Below are positions 17,643 through 26,603 of a DNA stretch of 64,000 nucleotides, one piece after another. This DNA comes from Alistipes sp. GTDB taxonomy: Bacteria > Bacteroidota > Bacteroidia > Bacteroidales > Rikenellaceae. The position numbers and the translations under genes are program-made. Numbering within the stretch: the first letter of the stretch is position 1; each line of letters opens with the position of its first letter. The notes beneath the pieces are model-generated. The model was given only the letters and a program-made list of their open reading frames with translations, made no database searches and was not told where the DNA came from. The stretch lies in contig JAGBEH010000002.1 in the NCBI GenBank assembly GCA_017937125.1, positions 1 through 64,000 of the forward strand, given 5' to 3'.

Positions 17643-18353
17643 TTATATCAGGCCGTAGCGTCTCTCGCGCGAAGCGTAGACCTCCATAGCCTTGTCGAAA
17701 TCCTCTTCGGTAAAATCGGGCCAGAGCACCTGCGGGAAATAAAACTCCGCATACGATGCCTGCCACAGCAGAAAGTTGCTCAACCGGCACTCCCCGCTCG
17801 TCCGTATTATGAAATCGGGATCGGGATAGTCTGCCGTATAGAGCGCCTGCCCGATAGTCCGTTCCGTTATTTCCGCCGCACCGATGCGTCCGTCGGCGAC
17901 CTCGGCCGCTATTTTGCGAACGGCATCCGTTATCTCGTCGCGCGAGGAGTAGTCTATGGCCAGTATCAGTGTCAGCCGTCCGCCGTCCGCCGTGCGTTCC
18001 TCGATTTCGGTAAGGTAGCGCTGCACTTTTTCCGAAAAGTGCGAACGGTGGCCGATGAGCTTTACCCGTACTCCCTGCTCGACGAGCGAAGGCGTCTCGT
18101 TGATGACGCTTGTGCAGAACAGCGACATCAGGGCCTCCACCTCTTCGGCGGGACGTCCCCAGTTTTCGGTCGAGAACGCATAGAGCGTAAGGTATTCCAC
18201 ACCGTTGCGCACGGCCGCCCTGACGGCCTCGCGTACGGCTGCAACACCTTGTATATGACCCTCGTACCGCTCCTTACCGCGCAATTTCGCCCAGCGCCCG
18301 TTGCCGTCCATGATTATCGCAACGTGCCGCGGAATTGGTTGTCGTTCACTCAT
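17643..18353 (-). CDS. uppS: Isoprenyl transferase (undecaprenyl diphosphate synthase)
   Basis: 236 residues from the ATG at 18353; the longer TTG reading lies in a -7 box. The motif HVAIIMDGNGRWA carries the catalytic Asp, followed by GHIQGVAAVREAV, YLTLYAFSTENWGRP and the C-terminal DPDFIIRTSGECRLSNFLLW. It condenses isopentenyl diphosphate with farnesyl diphosphate to make C55 undecaprenyl diphosphate, the lipid carrier for peptidoglycan. It lies 15 bp upstream of bamA. TATATTTG at 18367-18360 is only 6 bp from the ATG, so a near-leaderless transcript is possible beside readthrough from nadK. Confidence 0.96.
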   Translation of the reverse strand: MSERQPIPRHVAIIMDGNGRWAKLRGKERYEGHIQGVAAVREAVRAAVRNGVEYLTLYAFSTENWGRPAEEVEALMSLFCTSVINETPSLVEQGVRVKLIGHRSHFSEKVQRYLTEIEERTADGGRLTLILAIDYSSRDEITDAVRKIAAEVADGRIGAAEITERTIGQALYTADYPDPDFIIRTSGECRLSNFLLWQASYAEFYFPQVLWPDFTEEDFDKAMEVYASRERRYGLI

Positions 18354-18409
18354 AACTCGCAAATATAGGGATTTTTCGGGATATTACGGCTTATGCAGCG
18401 AGGAATTTG

Positions 18410-19282
18410 TTATTTGCGAATATCCACACCCCACATCATCTTATTCCGTAACGTGTCGTAAAATGATATATTGTGCGGCACCGCCAAAAAAATGGAGCGT
18501 TCCGAACGCCTTACGGCGATCTCGGCAGGGCGGTCCGTCTCGTAGGTGCGGTTGTCGAGCGATACGGTTACGGCACGGTGGCGCGGGTTTATCTTCAGGA
18601 GTATTTCGCACGAATCGGGGATTACGAGGGGTCTCATAGTGAGGTTGTGCGGCGCGAGCGGCGTGAGTACGAGACAGTTGCAGGCGGGCGCAAGAATCGG
18701 TCCTCCCGCACTGAGCGAATAGGCGGTCGAGCCCGTGGGCGTAGAGATTATCAGCCCGCTGCCGTTGTAGGTGGCGACCGTTTGTCCGTCCACCTGCGCC
18801 TCTATCGACACCATAGTCGCCCCGAGGCGTTGTACGGCTACTTCGTTGAGCGCGTAGGGCACTCCGCATTCGGGTATGCCCGACACCTCCAGCATCGGCC
18901 GCCGCTCAGTGACGAGCCTGCCTTCGCCGATCTGTCGGAAGATGTCGTCGGTATCTTCTTTGGGAGCGAGGGCGAGAAAGCCGAGATGCCCTGAATTTAT
19001 GCCTGTTACGGGGATTGTTTCGCCGTCGAGACGGTGTATGCCTTCCAGCAGCGTGCCGTCGCCGCCGTAGCAGACCATAACGCTTTCGGACGGCTGCCTG
19101 CCCGTGCGCTCGCCGTATATTTTGTCTTGTGGTATGTGTCGTCCCGTCAGCCGTTCGACCGCTTCGGCGAATTCGGCATTTATGGCGTAGTCGAACCCGT
19201 GGCGCTCTATCGCGTCGAACAGCCTCTCGGGTTCTTCGACGGTGCGGCAGGTCTGCGGACGGGAAAAAAGTATTATTTTCAT
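18410..19282 (-). CDS. nadK: NAD kinase
   Basis: 290 residues. It phosphorylates NAD to NADP using ATP or polyphosphate. The signature VCYGGDGTLLEGIHRL with the GGDG motif is present, then VTGINSGHLGFLA, the second family motif GLIISTPTGSTAYSLSAGGP, and the usual end. It heads the minus-strand cluster nadK-uppS-bamA-ompH-ompH and diverges from pdxJ. TATATTTG (19325-19318) lies 35 bp upstream and is the likely -7 box. Confidence 0.96.
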   Translation of the reverse strand: MKIILFSRPQTCRTVEEPERLFDAIERHGFDYAINAEFAEAVERLTGRHIPQDKIYGERTGRQPSESVMVCYGGDGTLLEGIHRLDGETIPVTGINSGHLGFLALAPKEDTDDIFRQIGEGRLVTERRPMLEVSGIPECGVPYALNEVAVQRLGATMVSIEAQVDGQTVATYNGSGLIISTPTGSTAYSLSAGGPILAPACNCLVLTPLAPHNLTMRPLVIPDSCEILLKINPRHRAVTVSLDNRTYETDRPAEIAVRRSERSIFLAVPHNISFYDTLRNKMMWGVDIRK

Positions 19283-19317
19283 CTGCGGATTTGCGAAAAA
19301 GCATTAACTTTACGCGG

Positions 19318-19325
19318 CAAATATA
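19318..19325 (-). promoter_or_regulatory. -7 box of nadK
   Basis: TATATTTG on the minus strand, exact match to TAnnTTTG, 35 bp before the nadK ATG, inside the nadK/pdxJ divergent gap. No -33 TTTG at the usual spacing. Confidence 0.6.
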
Positions 19326-19335
19326 TGGATTATTT

Positions 19336-20070
19336 ATGACAAAGTTAAGCGTAAATATAAATAAGATTGCCGTCATCCGCAATTCGCGCGGCGGAAATAT
19401 TCCCGACGTAGTGGCGGCCGCGTGCAGAATCGAGGATTTCGGCGCCGACGGGATTACGGTGCATCCGCGCCCAGATGCCCGCCATATACGCTACGACGAC
19501 GTGCGCGCACTGAAACGTGCCGTACGCACCGAACTCAACATCGAGGGCAATCCTATCGACAACTTCGTCGCATTGGTCGGCGAGGTGCGTCCCGCACAGG
19601 TTACGCTCGTGCCCGACGCTCCCGATGCCATAACGTCGAATGCGGGTTGGGACACCCTCCGCAACCGCGATTTCCTGCGCGAAATATGCTCGCATTTCCG
19701 CTCGCTCGGCATACGTACGTCGATATTCGTCGATCCCGTGCCCGCTATGGTCGAGGGCGCCGCAGCGTGCGGCTCCGACCGCGTGGAACTCTACACCGAG
19801 GCCTATGCTTCGGGATATGCGGCGGACCGCGAACGTGCGATAGCCCCGTACGTCGCTGCCGCCGAGACGGCCCGTGCCTGCGGGCTCGGCCTGAATGCGG
19901 GGCACGACCTGAACCTCGACAATCTGCGCTACTTCATCGCACGCATCCCCTATTGCGACGAGACGTCGATAGGCCACGCGCTCATCAGCGACGCGCTGTG
20001 GTTCGGACTCGAAAATACGGTGCAATTGTACAAACGTGAAATCGCGGGCGGCCTTTGCGCCGACCGATAA
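19336..20070 (+). CDS. pdxJ: Pyridoxine 5'-phosphate synthase
   Basis: 244 residues from the ATG at 19336, which gives the family N-terminus TKLSVNINKIAVIRNSRGG. Other family segments: DGITVHPRPDARHIRYDD, the catalytic Glu in ELNIEGNP, TLVPDAPDAITSNAGWD, GSDRVELYTE and the phosphate-binding GLGLNAGHDLN. It joins 3-amino-1-hydroxyacetone phosphate with deoxyxylulose 5-phosphate in vitamin B6 synthesis. pdxB of the same pathway lies at 62188. The stop overlaps the proposed cca start by 16 bp. Confidence 0.96.
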   Translation: MTKLSVNINKIAVIRNSRGGNIPDVVAAACRIEDFGADGITVHPRPDARHIRYDDVRALKRAVRTELNIEGNPIDNFVALVGEVRPAQVTLVPDAPDAITSNAGWDTLRNRDFLREICSHFRSLGIRTSIFVDPVPAMVEGAAACGSDRVELYTEAYASGYAADRERAIAPYVAAAETARACGLGLNAGHDLNLDNLRYFIARIPYCDETSIGHALISDALWFGLENTVQLYKREIAGGLCADR

Positions 20071-21503
20071 TTCCCGCCGAAGAGTTGAAAACCGAAACCC
20101 CGCATCTCTCGCTTCCCGTCTTCCGCCGCATATCGGCCATTGCCGACGATATGAATGTCCGTGCATTCGTGGTCGGCGGTTACGTGCGCGACTGGTACCT
20201 CCGCCGCCCCTGTACCGACATAGACGTCGTAGTGGTCGGCAGCGGCATCGCCGTCGCCGAGGAGCTTGCCTCGCGGCTGCATACGAAACTCTCGGTATTC
20301 AAGACATTCGGCACCGCGATGCTCCGCGCCGACGGTATGGAGGTCGAGTTCGTAGGAGCGCGCAAGGAGTCGTATACGCCCGATTCGCGCAAACCGCACG
20401 TGGAGGATGGCACCCTCGAAGACGACCAGCGGCGCAGGGACTTTACGGTCAATGCTATGGCGTGGTCGCTCAATTCCGATACTTTCGGCGAGCTGGTCGA
20501 TCCGTTCGACGGGATGTACGATCTGGAACACTGCATAATCCGCACCCCGTGCGATCCCGACATAACCTTCTCGGACGACCCTCTGCGTATGATGCGCGGC
20601 ATTAGGTTCGCCACGCAGCTCGGGTTCGACATCGAGGAGGAGACCTTCGAGGCCGTTCGCCGCAACCGCGAGCGCATACGCATCGTCTCCAAAGAGCGCA
20701 TCACGGCCGAGCTGAACAAGATAATAATGTCCCCGCGCCCCTCTATGGGCTTCGAGTTGCTCGATGCTGCGGGGCTGTTGGAGCTGATATTCCCCGAAAT
20801 GTCGCGGCTGAAGGGTGTCGAAAGGCGGCACAAGCACGCGCATAAGGACAATTTCATCCATACGCTCAAGGTGCTGGACAACGTGGCGCGGCGCAGCGAC
20901 GACCTGTGGCTGCGTTGGGCGGCCGTGCTGCACGACATTGCCAAGCCCGCGACCAAGGCCTACGACCCGAAGACGGGCTGGACGTTCCATTCGCACGAAA
21001 TGCTCGGTTCGAAGATGGTGCCGTCGATTTTCCGCGCATTGAAATTGCCGATGAATGAACATATGAAGTTCGTCCAGAAGATGGTTTTCCTGCATCTGCG
21101 GCCCATAATACTGTCGGAGGATATGGTCACCGATTCGGCCGTGCGGCGCCTGCTGTTCGAGGCGGGCGACGATGTGGAAGCTCTTATGACGTTGTGCGAA
21201 GCCGATATAACGTCGGGCATAGACGCGAAAGTCAAGCGCTATATGGCCAATTTCGAACTCGTGCGCCGCAAGATGAAAGACCTCGAAGAGCGCGACCGCA
21301 TCCGCAATTTCCAGCCGCCGATTACGGGCGACATAATTATGCGCACCTACGGTATCGAGCCTTGCAGCGCCATAGGCGAAATCAAGGAGCGGATAAAGAA
21401 TGCCATTCTCGACGGCGAGATACGCAACGACTACGACGAGGCGTATGCGATGATGGAGCGTCTGGCGGCCGAGCGCGGATTGACGAAAACTGTAAATCGA
21501 TAG
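20055..21503 (+). CDS. cca: CCA tRNA nucleotidyltransferase with HD domain
   Basis: About 482 residues. The head shows the nucleotidyltransferase motif VVGGYVRDWYLRRPCTDID followed by the DFTVNAMAW and RMMRGIRFATQLGF motifs. A C-terminal HD phosphohydrolase domain follows (HKHAHKDNFIHTLKVLDN; LHDIAKP). The enzyme adds or repairs the 3' CCA of tRNAs. No ATG precedes the first motif, so the start is a TTG at 20055 (overlapping pdxJ) or at 20085; translational coupling is likely. sua5, another tRNA gene, begins 3 bp after the stop. Confidence 0.93.
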   Translation: MRRPIIPAEELKTETPHLSLPVFRRISAIADDMNVRAFVVGGYVRDWYLRRPCTDIDVVVVGSGIAVAEELASRLHTKLSVFKTFGTAMLRADGMEVEFVGARKESYTPDSRKPHVEDGTLEDDQRRRDFTVNAMAWSLNSDTFGELVDPFDGMYDLEHCIIRTPCDPDITFSDDPLRMMRGIRFATQLGFDIEEETFEAVRRNRERIRIVSKERITAELNKIIMSPRPSMGFELLDAAGLLELIFPEMSRLKGVERRHKHAHKDNFIHTLKVLDNVARRSDDLWLRWAAVLHDIAKPATKAYDPKTGWTFHSHEMLGSKMVPSIFRALKLPMNEHMKFVQKMVFLHLRPIILSEDMVTDSAVRRLLFEAGDDVEALMTLCEADITSGIDAKVKRYMANFELVRRKMKDLEERDRIRNFQPPITGDIIMRTYGIEPCSAIGEIKERIKNAILDGEIRNDYDEAYAMMERLAAERGLTKTVNR

Positions 21504-21506
21504 ATT

Positions 21507-22070
21507 ATGGACAAAGAGATTGAAGCGGCCGTGGAGGTGTTGCGCAGCGGCGGCGTGATTTTGTATCCGACGGATACGGTCTGGGGATTGGGCTGCGATG
21601 CGACGAATGCGGATGCGGTGGAGAAGATATATGCCCTGAAGCGGAGCGTGAACAAAAAGTCGATGCTCGTGCTGTGCGAATCGGCCGATATGGTCGTGCG
21701 CTACGTGAACAAGGCTCCGGCCATAGCGTTCGAGGTGATGGAACTTGCGACGAAGCCCCTGACCGCCATTCTGGGCGGAGCGACGGGGGTGGCCGCCAAT
21801 CTCATCCCCGACGAGGGTACGCTCGGCGTCCGCGTTCCCGACCACGAATTCTGCCGCAGGATGTTGCGCCGTTTCGGCAAGCCGATAGTATCCACGTCGG
21901 CCAATATTTCGGGAGAGGAGACGCCGAAGACGCTCGCCGATGTCGGGCGCGAGATTATCGACGGCGCGGATTTTGTCGTGAACCCGCGTTTCGAGGGCAA
22001 ACCGACGGGAAAGCCCAGTTCGATAATATCGTTCGGCGAAGGCGGCGAAGTTGAAATCATAAGGCAATGA
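21507..22070 (+). CDS. L-threonylcarbamoyladenylate synthase (Sua5/YrdC/YciO)
   Basis: 187 residues. It makes threonylcarbamoyl-AMP for the t6A modification of tRNA. Family segments: GGVILYPTDTVWGLGCDATN, IYALKRSVNKKSMLVLC, LTAILGG, LGVRVPDHEF, and PIVSTSANISGEETP with the usual SANxSG motif. It is the short YrdC type without the Sua5 C-terminal domain. It follows cca by 3 bp and overlaps the thioesterase gene by 4 bp (ATGA), so all sit in one operon from pdxJ. Confidence 0.95.
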   Translation: MDKEIEAAVEVLRSGGVILYPTDTVWGLGCDATNADAVEKIYALKRSVNKKSMLVLCESADMVVRYVNKAPAIAFEVMELATKPLTAILGGATGVAANLIPDEGTLGVRVPDHEFCRRMLRRFGKPIVSTSANISGEETPKTLADVGREIIDGADFVVNPRFEGKPTGKPSSIISFGEGGEVEIIRQ

Positions 22071-22483
22071 CGGAACAGGTGACGGTTATAACGCCGATAC
22101 AGATACGTTTCGGCGACATAGACATATTCCACCACGTGAACAACGTCTCGCAGCAGAGCTATTTCGATCTGGGCAAGATGGATTATTTCGAGAAGGTAGC
22201 GGGTGTGAATATCACGTCGGATACGCCGCGCATAGTGGCGGTTTCGACCGCGACGAATTATTTCGGACAAATTCGTGTCCGCGATGACATAGCTGTCGTT
22301 ACGTGCGTCGAAAAGATAGGGAACAAGAGCCTTACGCTCTTTCAGCGCATCGTCTGCGGCGACGAGGTGCGGACCGAAAGCCGGTCGGTTATGGTCGCGT
22401 TCGACTTCGACCGCCAAATCTCCGTTCCCGTCCCCGACGAATGGCGCGACAAGATGCTCGGGCAGACGCAATCTCGGGAGTGA
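22067..22483 (+). CDS. Hot-dog fold acyl-CoA thioesterase
   Basis: 138 residues. The segment QIRFGDIDIFHHVNNVSQQS is the YbgC/4-hydroxybenzoyl-CoA thioesterase motif, with Asp in DIDIFHHVNN as the expected catalytic residue. The rest is the single hot-dog domain. The acyl substrate is not predictable. It is last in the pdxJ-cca-sua5 operon through an ATGA overlap; the link is likely one of transcription rather than pathway. Confidence 0.9.
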   Translation: MTEQVTVITPIQIRFGDIDIFHHVNNVSQQSYFDLGKMDYFEKVAGVNITSDTPRIVAVSTATNYFGQIRVRDDIAVVTCVEKIGNKSLTLFQRIVCGDEVRTESRSVMVAFDFDRQISVPVPDEWRDKMLGQTQSRE

Positions 22484-22614
22484 TGTCCGTGGCCGTTGCG
22501 GCGCGATGTGGCACTTCGCCGTTTTCGCGGAGAAGTGCGGGCGGATGGAGACCGCCGCGCAGTATGGATGTGTCGGGCGGATTCCGTGCCGTATGGCTCG
22601 TCGGGAAGATAAAA

Positions 22615-22650
22615 AGCGCGGGAAAGATTCCTTTCCCGCGCTCGGATTTT
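22615..22650. terminator. Terminator between thioesterase and yebC genes
   Basis: Perfect 12-bp stem (AGCGCGGGAAAG and complement, loop ATTC) with CGGATTTT on the plus side and ATCTTCC-type AT-rich sequence preceded by TTTTT on the minus side; it serves both converging units. Confidence 0.8.
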
Positions 22651-22664
22651 GAAAAAAGGCAGAA

Positions 22665-23399
22665 CTACTCTTCTTCTTCGACCTCTTCCTCTTTCATATT
22701 GTGGTAAACGTTTACCACGTCGTCGTCCTCCTCGAGCTTCTCGACGAGTTTCTCTACCGATTCGCGTCCTTCGGCATCCAGCTCCTTGGAGTCGGTCGGA
22801 ATGCGTACCGATTCTCCCGAGACGATTTCGAAACCTTTGTCCTCGAGCCATTTCTGGATTGCGCCGAACGACTCGTATGGTGCGTACACGGTGATTCCGT
22901 CCTCTTCGGCATAGAATTCGTCCACGCCCAGATCTATCATCTCGAGCTCCAGTTCTTCGGGGTCGGTGCCTGCCGCTGCGACGAACTTGAACGTGCACTT
23001 GTGTTCGAACATAAATGCCACGCTGCCCGAGTTGCCCAACGTACCGCCGCATTTGTTGAAGTACATACGCACGTTGGCTACCGTACGGTTGGTGTTGTCG
23101 GTCGCCGTTTCCACGAGGAATGCGATGCCGTGAGGTCCGTATCCTTCGTAAATCATCTCCTTGTAGTCGGATGCATCCTTCTCGGTCGCACGCTTTATGG
23201 CACGCTCGACATTCTCTTTGGGCATATTCTCCGCCTTGGCGTTCTGCATAAGGATGCGCAGGCGGGTATTTCCCGACGGATCGGGTCCTCCGGCCTTTAC
23301 TGCGATTTCAATCTCCTTGCCGATCTTGGTGAACGTACGCGCCATATGTCCCCAGCGTTTCATTTTGCGCGCTTTGCGGTATTCGAATGCTCTTCCCAT
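22665..23399 (-). CDS. YebC/PmpR family protein
   Basis: 244 residues. MGRAFEYRKARKMKRWGHMA, the FTKIGKEIEIAVKAGGPDPS segment, the central GYGPHGIAFLVETATDNTNR and the end rich in acidic residues define the YebC family. Members are described as transcription regulators or, for some, as factors that relieve ribosome stalling at proline runs. The tail EEEVEEEE is unusually acidic. It is transcribed alone and diverges from the large PEP-synthase-like gene at 23549. Confidence 0.95.
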   Translation of the reverse strand: MGRAFEYRKARKMKRWGHMARTFTKIGKEIEIAVKAGGPDPSGNTRLRILMQNAKAENMPKENVERAIKRATEKDASDYKEMIYEGYGPHGIAFLVETATDNTNRTVANVRMYFNKCGGTLGNSGSVAFMFEHKCTFKFVAAAGTDPEELELEMIDLGVDEFYAEEDGITVYAPYESFGAIQKWLEDKGFEIVSGESVRIPTDSKELDAEGRESVEKLVEKLEEDDDVVNVYHNMKEEEVEEEE

Positions 23400-23520
23400 A
23401 TATCAATAATTCTTTGCTTTATTTTCTTTTCGTTCGACAAAATTAGTAAATTTTACATAAACAGCGATAAAAGCAGCGATTATTTTTGTGAGTACGGCGT
23501 TCAAGTTGCCGTAAAATCCC

Positions 23521-23528
23521 TATCTTTG
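23521..23528 (+). promoter_or_regulatory. -7 box of the dual-receiver/PEP-synthase-like gene
   Basis: TATCTTTG, exact match to TAnnTTTG, 20 bp before the ATG at 23549. No TTTG at the usual upstream spacing. Confidence 0.65.
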
Positions 23529-23548
23529 TTGAGACAGATTTACCGAAT

Positions 23549-26509
23549 ATGGATTTTTTGAAACAGATGCCGGCAGGCGACTCCGCGGGATACAGTTTTA
23601 TGAAACGGCGCATTCACCGTATCCTGTTGGTGTGTTGCAGTTATGACGGTTATATCCTCGAAGAGGACGGGCATATAGAATCGCAGATCAATCAGGAGTA
23701 CATAGACCTGAATATGAGCAACCCGCCGTCGCTGACGCGCGTGTGCTCGACGGCGGATGCCCTCGACCTTCTCTACCGCGACAACGCATTCGATCTGGTG
23801 CTGACGATGTACAATGTCGGGGAGCCGGATGTCTTTACGTTCGGCTGCATAATGAAGGAGCGTTATCCCAATATCCCCGTCGCCCTGATGACGAGCTTCT
23901 CGAAAGACATATACCGCCGTATCGAGGAGCAGAACCGTTCGGGTATCGACAACATATTCTGCTGGCACGGCAATACCGACCTGATCATCGCCATCATCAA
24001 GCTGCTGGAGGATAAGCTCAATGCCGATGCGGACATACTCGAAGGGGGCGTGCAGGCCATTCTGCTCGTCGAGGATTCGGTGCGCTTCTATTCGACATAT
24101 CTGCCCGAGCTGTATAAGATGCTGCTGTTGCAGAATACCGAGTTCCTGAAGGACGCGTTCAACGAACAGCAGCAGATACTGCGCAAGCGCGCCCGTCCGA
24201 AGATACTGCTCGCCACGAACTACGACGAGGCGGTGGCGATGTACGAGAAGTATAAGAACAACCTTCTCGGCGTGATCTCCGACGTCGGCTTCATACTGCA
24301 CAAGGAGGACAAGTCGGCGCAGGAAAAACCCGATGCGGGCATAGACCTGTGCCGTATGATAAAGGGCGACAACCCGTTGATGCCCGTGCTGTTGCAGTCG
24401 TCGCAGATCGAATACCGCAAGACGGCCGAGGAGTTGGGTGCGGGCTTCATAGCCAAGAATTCGAAGACGCTGCTTTCGGAGCTTAGCGACTACATCACCC
24501 GCGAATTCGCATTCGGCGACTTCATTTTCCGCGACGTAAAGAGCGGTGCCGTAATAGGCCGCGCCAAAGACCTGTCGCAGATGCAGGAGCTGATAGCTAC
24601 CGTGCCCGACGACGCTTTCGAATACCACACGTCCCAAAACCATCTTTCGCGGTGGCTCTATTCGCGCGGTCTGTTCCCGCTCGCACGCCATATACGCCGT
24701 TTCAGCCGCGACCATTTCAACTCCACGGACGAACACCGCACGGCTATCGTTAATGTCATAAAGGACTATCGCACGCTGCTCGGGCAGGGTGTCGTCGCAC
24801 GGTTCGACGCCGAGAGCTACAGCGACGCCATAGGCTTCGCACGCCTCGGCAACGGTTCGCTCGGCGGCAAGGCGCGCGGTCTGGCCTTTATGAACAATAT
24901 GCTCATCAAGCACAGACTCTACGACAAGTATCCAGACGTCCGCATCCTTATCCCGCGCACGGCCGTGGTCGCCACCGATTATTTCGATGATTTCATTCGC
25001 GAAAACGGGCTGAAATACATCATCTCGCGCGAGCTGTCGGACGAGGAGATACTCTCGGAATTCGTGGCGTCGATATTGCCGTCGCCGCTCGTCGCCGACC
25101 TGCGGGCATATGTCCGTACGGTGCGTTCTCCGCTTGCAGTACGCAGCTCTTCGAAACTCGAAGACTCCCATTACCAGCCTTTCGCCGGCATATACTCGAC
25201 ATATATGATTCCCTATGTCGATAACGAGGACCGTATGCTGCGCCTGCTCTGCAAGGCCGTAAAGAGCGTATACGCGTCGGTGTATTACGCCGAGTCGCGC
25301 GCCTATATACAGTCGTCGCAGAACCATATCTCCGAAGAGAAGATGGCGGTCGTTATCCAAGAGGTGTGCGGCACCGAGCAGGACGGCTGTTTCTTCCCGA
25401 CGTTCTCGGGCGTGGCGCGTTCGATAAACTACTATCCCATAGGCGACGAGGCGGCCGAAGACGGCGTCTGCAACGTGGCTATGGGACTGGGCAAGCTGGT
25501 CGTGGACGGCGGACGCACGCTGCGTTTCTCTCCGAAATATCCTCAGAAGGTCTTGCAGACCTCGACGCCCGAGCTGGCCCTTCGCGAGACGCAGAACGAG
25601 GTTCTGGCGCTCGACCTGCGTCCCGAAGCATTCCGCACGTCGATAGACGATGCCGTCAATATACGCCGTCTCGACCTGTCGGAGATAGCCTCGTTCCGCA
25701 ATGCGAAGTACGTTACTTCGACTTGGGACCGCGAGAACGAACGCATTTCGGACAGCCCGTTCACCAAGGGCCATAAGATTATAACCTTCAACGGAATACT
25801 CAAATACGAGACCTTCCCGCTGGCCGAAATCGTGGCTGATATTCTCCGCCTCGGCACCGAGGAGATGCGTTGCCCCGTAGAGGTGGAGTTCGCCGTGAAT
25901 ATGGATGTCCCGTCGGGCGAACAGCGGATATTCAACCTGTTGCAGATACGACCCATAATGAACAACGGCGAGAATCGGGCGATAGATTGGGCGGAGGTCT
26001 CTATCGACGAGGCCCTGATTTATGCGGAGAGCGCATTGGGTATCGGGAATATGTCGGATATATACGATATAATCTATGTCAGACCCGACAAATTCTCTTC
26101 GCTGGCAACCGAGGCCATCGCCGAGGAGCTGCTGAAGCTTAATGCCGAGATGCGCGACGGACAGCGCGGCTATGTACTTGTGGGCGCGGGGCGTTGGGGC
26201 TCGGCCGATCCGTTCCTCGGCGTACCGGTGAAGTGGACGCATATTTCGGAGGCGAAAGTCATCGTGGAATGCAATCTCCCGAATTTCAATGTCGAGCCGA
26301 GTCAGGGCACGCACTTTTTCCAGAATGTCACCTCGCTCGGAGTGGGCTATATGACCATCGACCCGTCCAAGGGCGACGGACTGTTCCGCGTCGAACGGCT
26401 CGATGCTATGGAGGCCGATTACGAAGGCGAATATTTGCGGCGCGTACATTTCGACAGGCCGCTGTATGTGTATGTGGACGGAAAATCGAACAAGGGGATC
26501 GTAAAATAA
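23549..26509 (+). CDS. Tandem receiver-like domains fused to a PEP synthase-type ATP-grasp domain
   Basis: 986 residues. Residues about 24-155 look like a degenerate receiver. Residues about 168-320 form a second receiver with the usual landmarks: ILLVEDS (Glu175, Asp176), SDVGF (Asp245) and a Lys in FIAKNS (303). A linker follows. From about 430 there is a PPDK/PEP-synthase nucleotide-binding domain: NGSLGGKARGLAFMNNM and LAVRSSSKLEDSHYQPFAGI. No phosphohistidine domain or PEP-binding barrel follows, so it is not a complete PEP synthase. A phospho-regulated kinase or ligase role is inference. Monocistronic. Confidence 0.8.
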   Translation: MDFLKQMPAGDSAGYSFMKRRIHRILLVCCSYDGYILEEDGHIESQINQEYIDLNMSNPPSLTRVCSTADALDLLYRDNAFDLVLTMYNVGEPDVFTFGCIMKERYPNIPVALMTSFSKDIYRRIEEQNRSGIDNIFCWHGNTDLIIAIIKLLEDKLNADADILEGGVQAILLVEDSVRFYSTYLPELYKMLLLQNTEFLKDAFNEQQQILRKRARPKILLATNYDEAVAMYEKYKNNLLGVISDVGFILHKEDKSAQEKPDAGIDLCRMIKGDNPLMPVLLQSSQIEYRKTAEELGAGFIAKNSKTLLSELSDYITREFAFGDFIFRDVKSGAVIGRAKDLSQMQELIATVPDDAFEYHTSQNHLSRWLYSRGLFPLARHIRRFSRDHFNSTDEHRTAIVNVIKDYRTLLGQGVVARFDAESYSDAIGFARLGNGSLGGKARGLAFMNNMLIKHRLYDKYPDVRILIPRTAVVATDYFDDFIRENGLKYIISRELSDEEILSEFVASILPSPLVADLRAYVRTVRSPLAVRSSSKLEDSHYQPFAGIYSTYMIPYVDNEDRMLRLLCKAVKSVYASVYYAESRAYIQSSQNHISEEKMAVVIQEVCGTEQDGCFFPTFSGVARSINYYPIGDEAAEDGVCNVAMGLGKLVVDGGRTLRFSPKYPQKVLQTSTPELALRETQNEVLALDLRPEAFRTSIDDAVNIRRLDLSEIASFRNAKYVTSTWDRENERISDSPFTKGHKIITFNGILKYETFPLAEIVADILRLGTEEMRCPVEVEFAVNMDVPSGEQRIFNLLQIRPIMNNGENRAIDWAEVSIDEALIYAESALGIGNMSDIYDIIYVRPDKFSSLATEAIAEELLKLNAEMRDGQRGYVLVGAGRWGSADPFLGVPVKWTHISEAKVIVECNLPNFNVEPSQGTHFFQNVTSLGVGYMTIDPSKGDGLFRVERLDAMEADYEGEYLRRVHFDRPLYVYVDGKSNKGIVK

Positions 26510-26563
26510 TTACGATTTATAACTTTTTTCGCGAATTTCGTTACAATGTATAATAAATTATGC

Positions 26564-26571
26564 TATATTTG
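26564..26571 (+). promoter_or_regulatory. -7 box of gdhA
   Basis: TATATTTG, exact TAnnTTTG match, 32 bp before the gdhA ATG. A TTTCG at 26536-26540 may act as the -33 element. Confidence 0.65.
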
Positions 26572-26603
26572 TATCAAAGAAACATAATCTAAACACAACT
26601 GTT

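Noticed and set aside
23549..26509. Complete phosphoenolpyruvate synthase
   Set aside because: The phosphohistidine and PEP-binding domains are not visible and the N-terminus is receiver-like.
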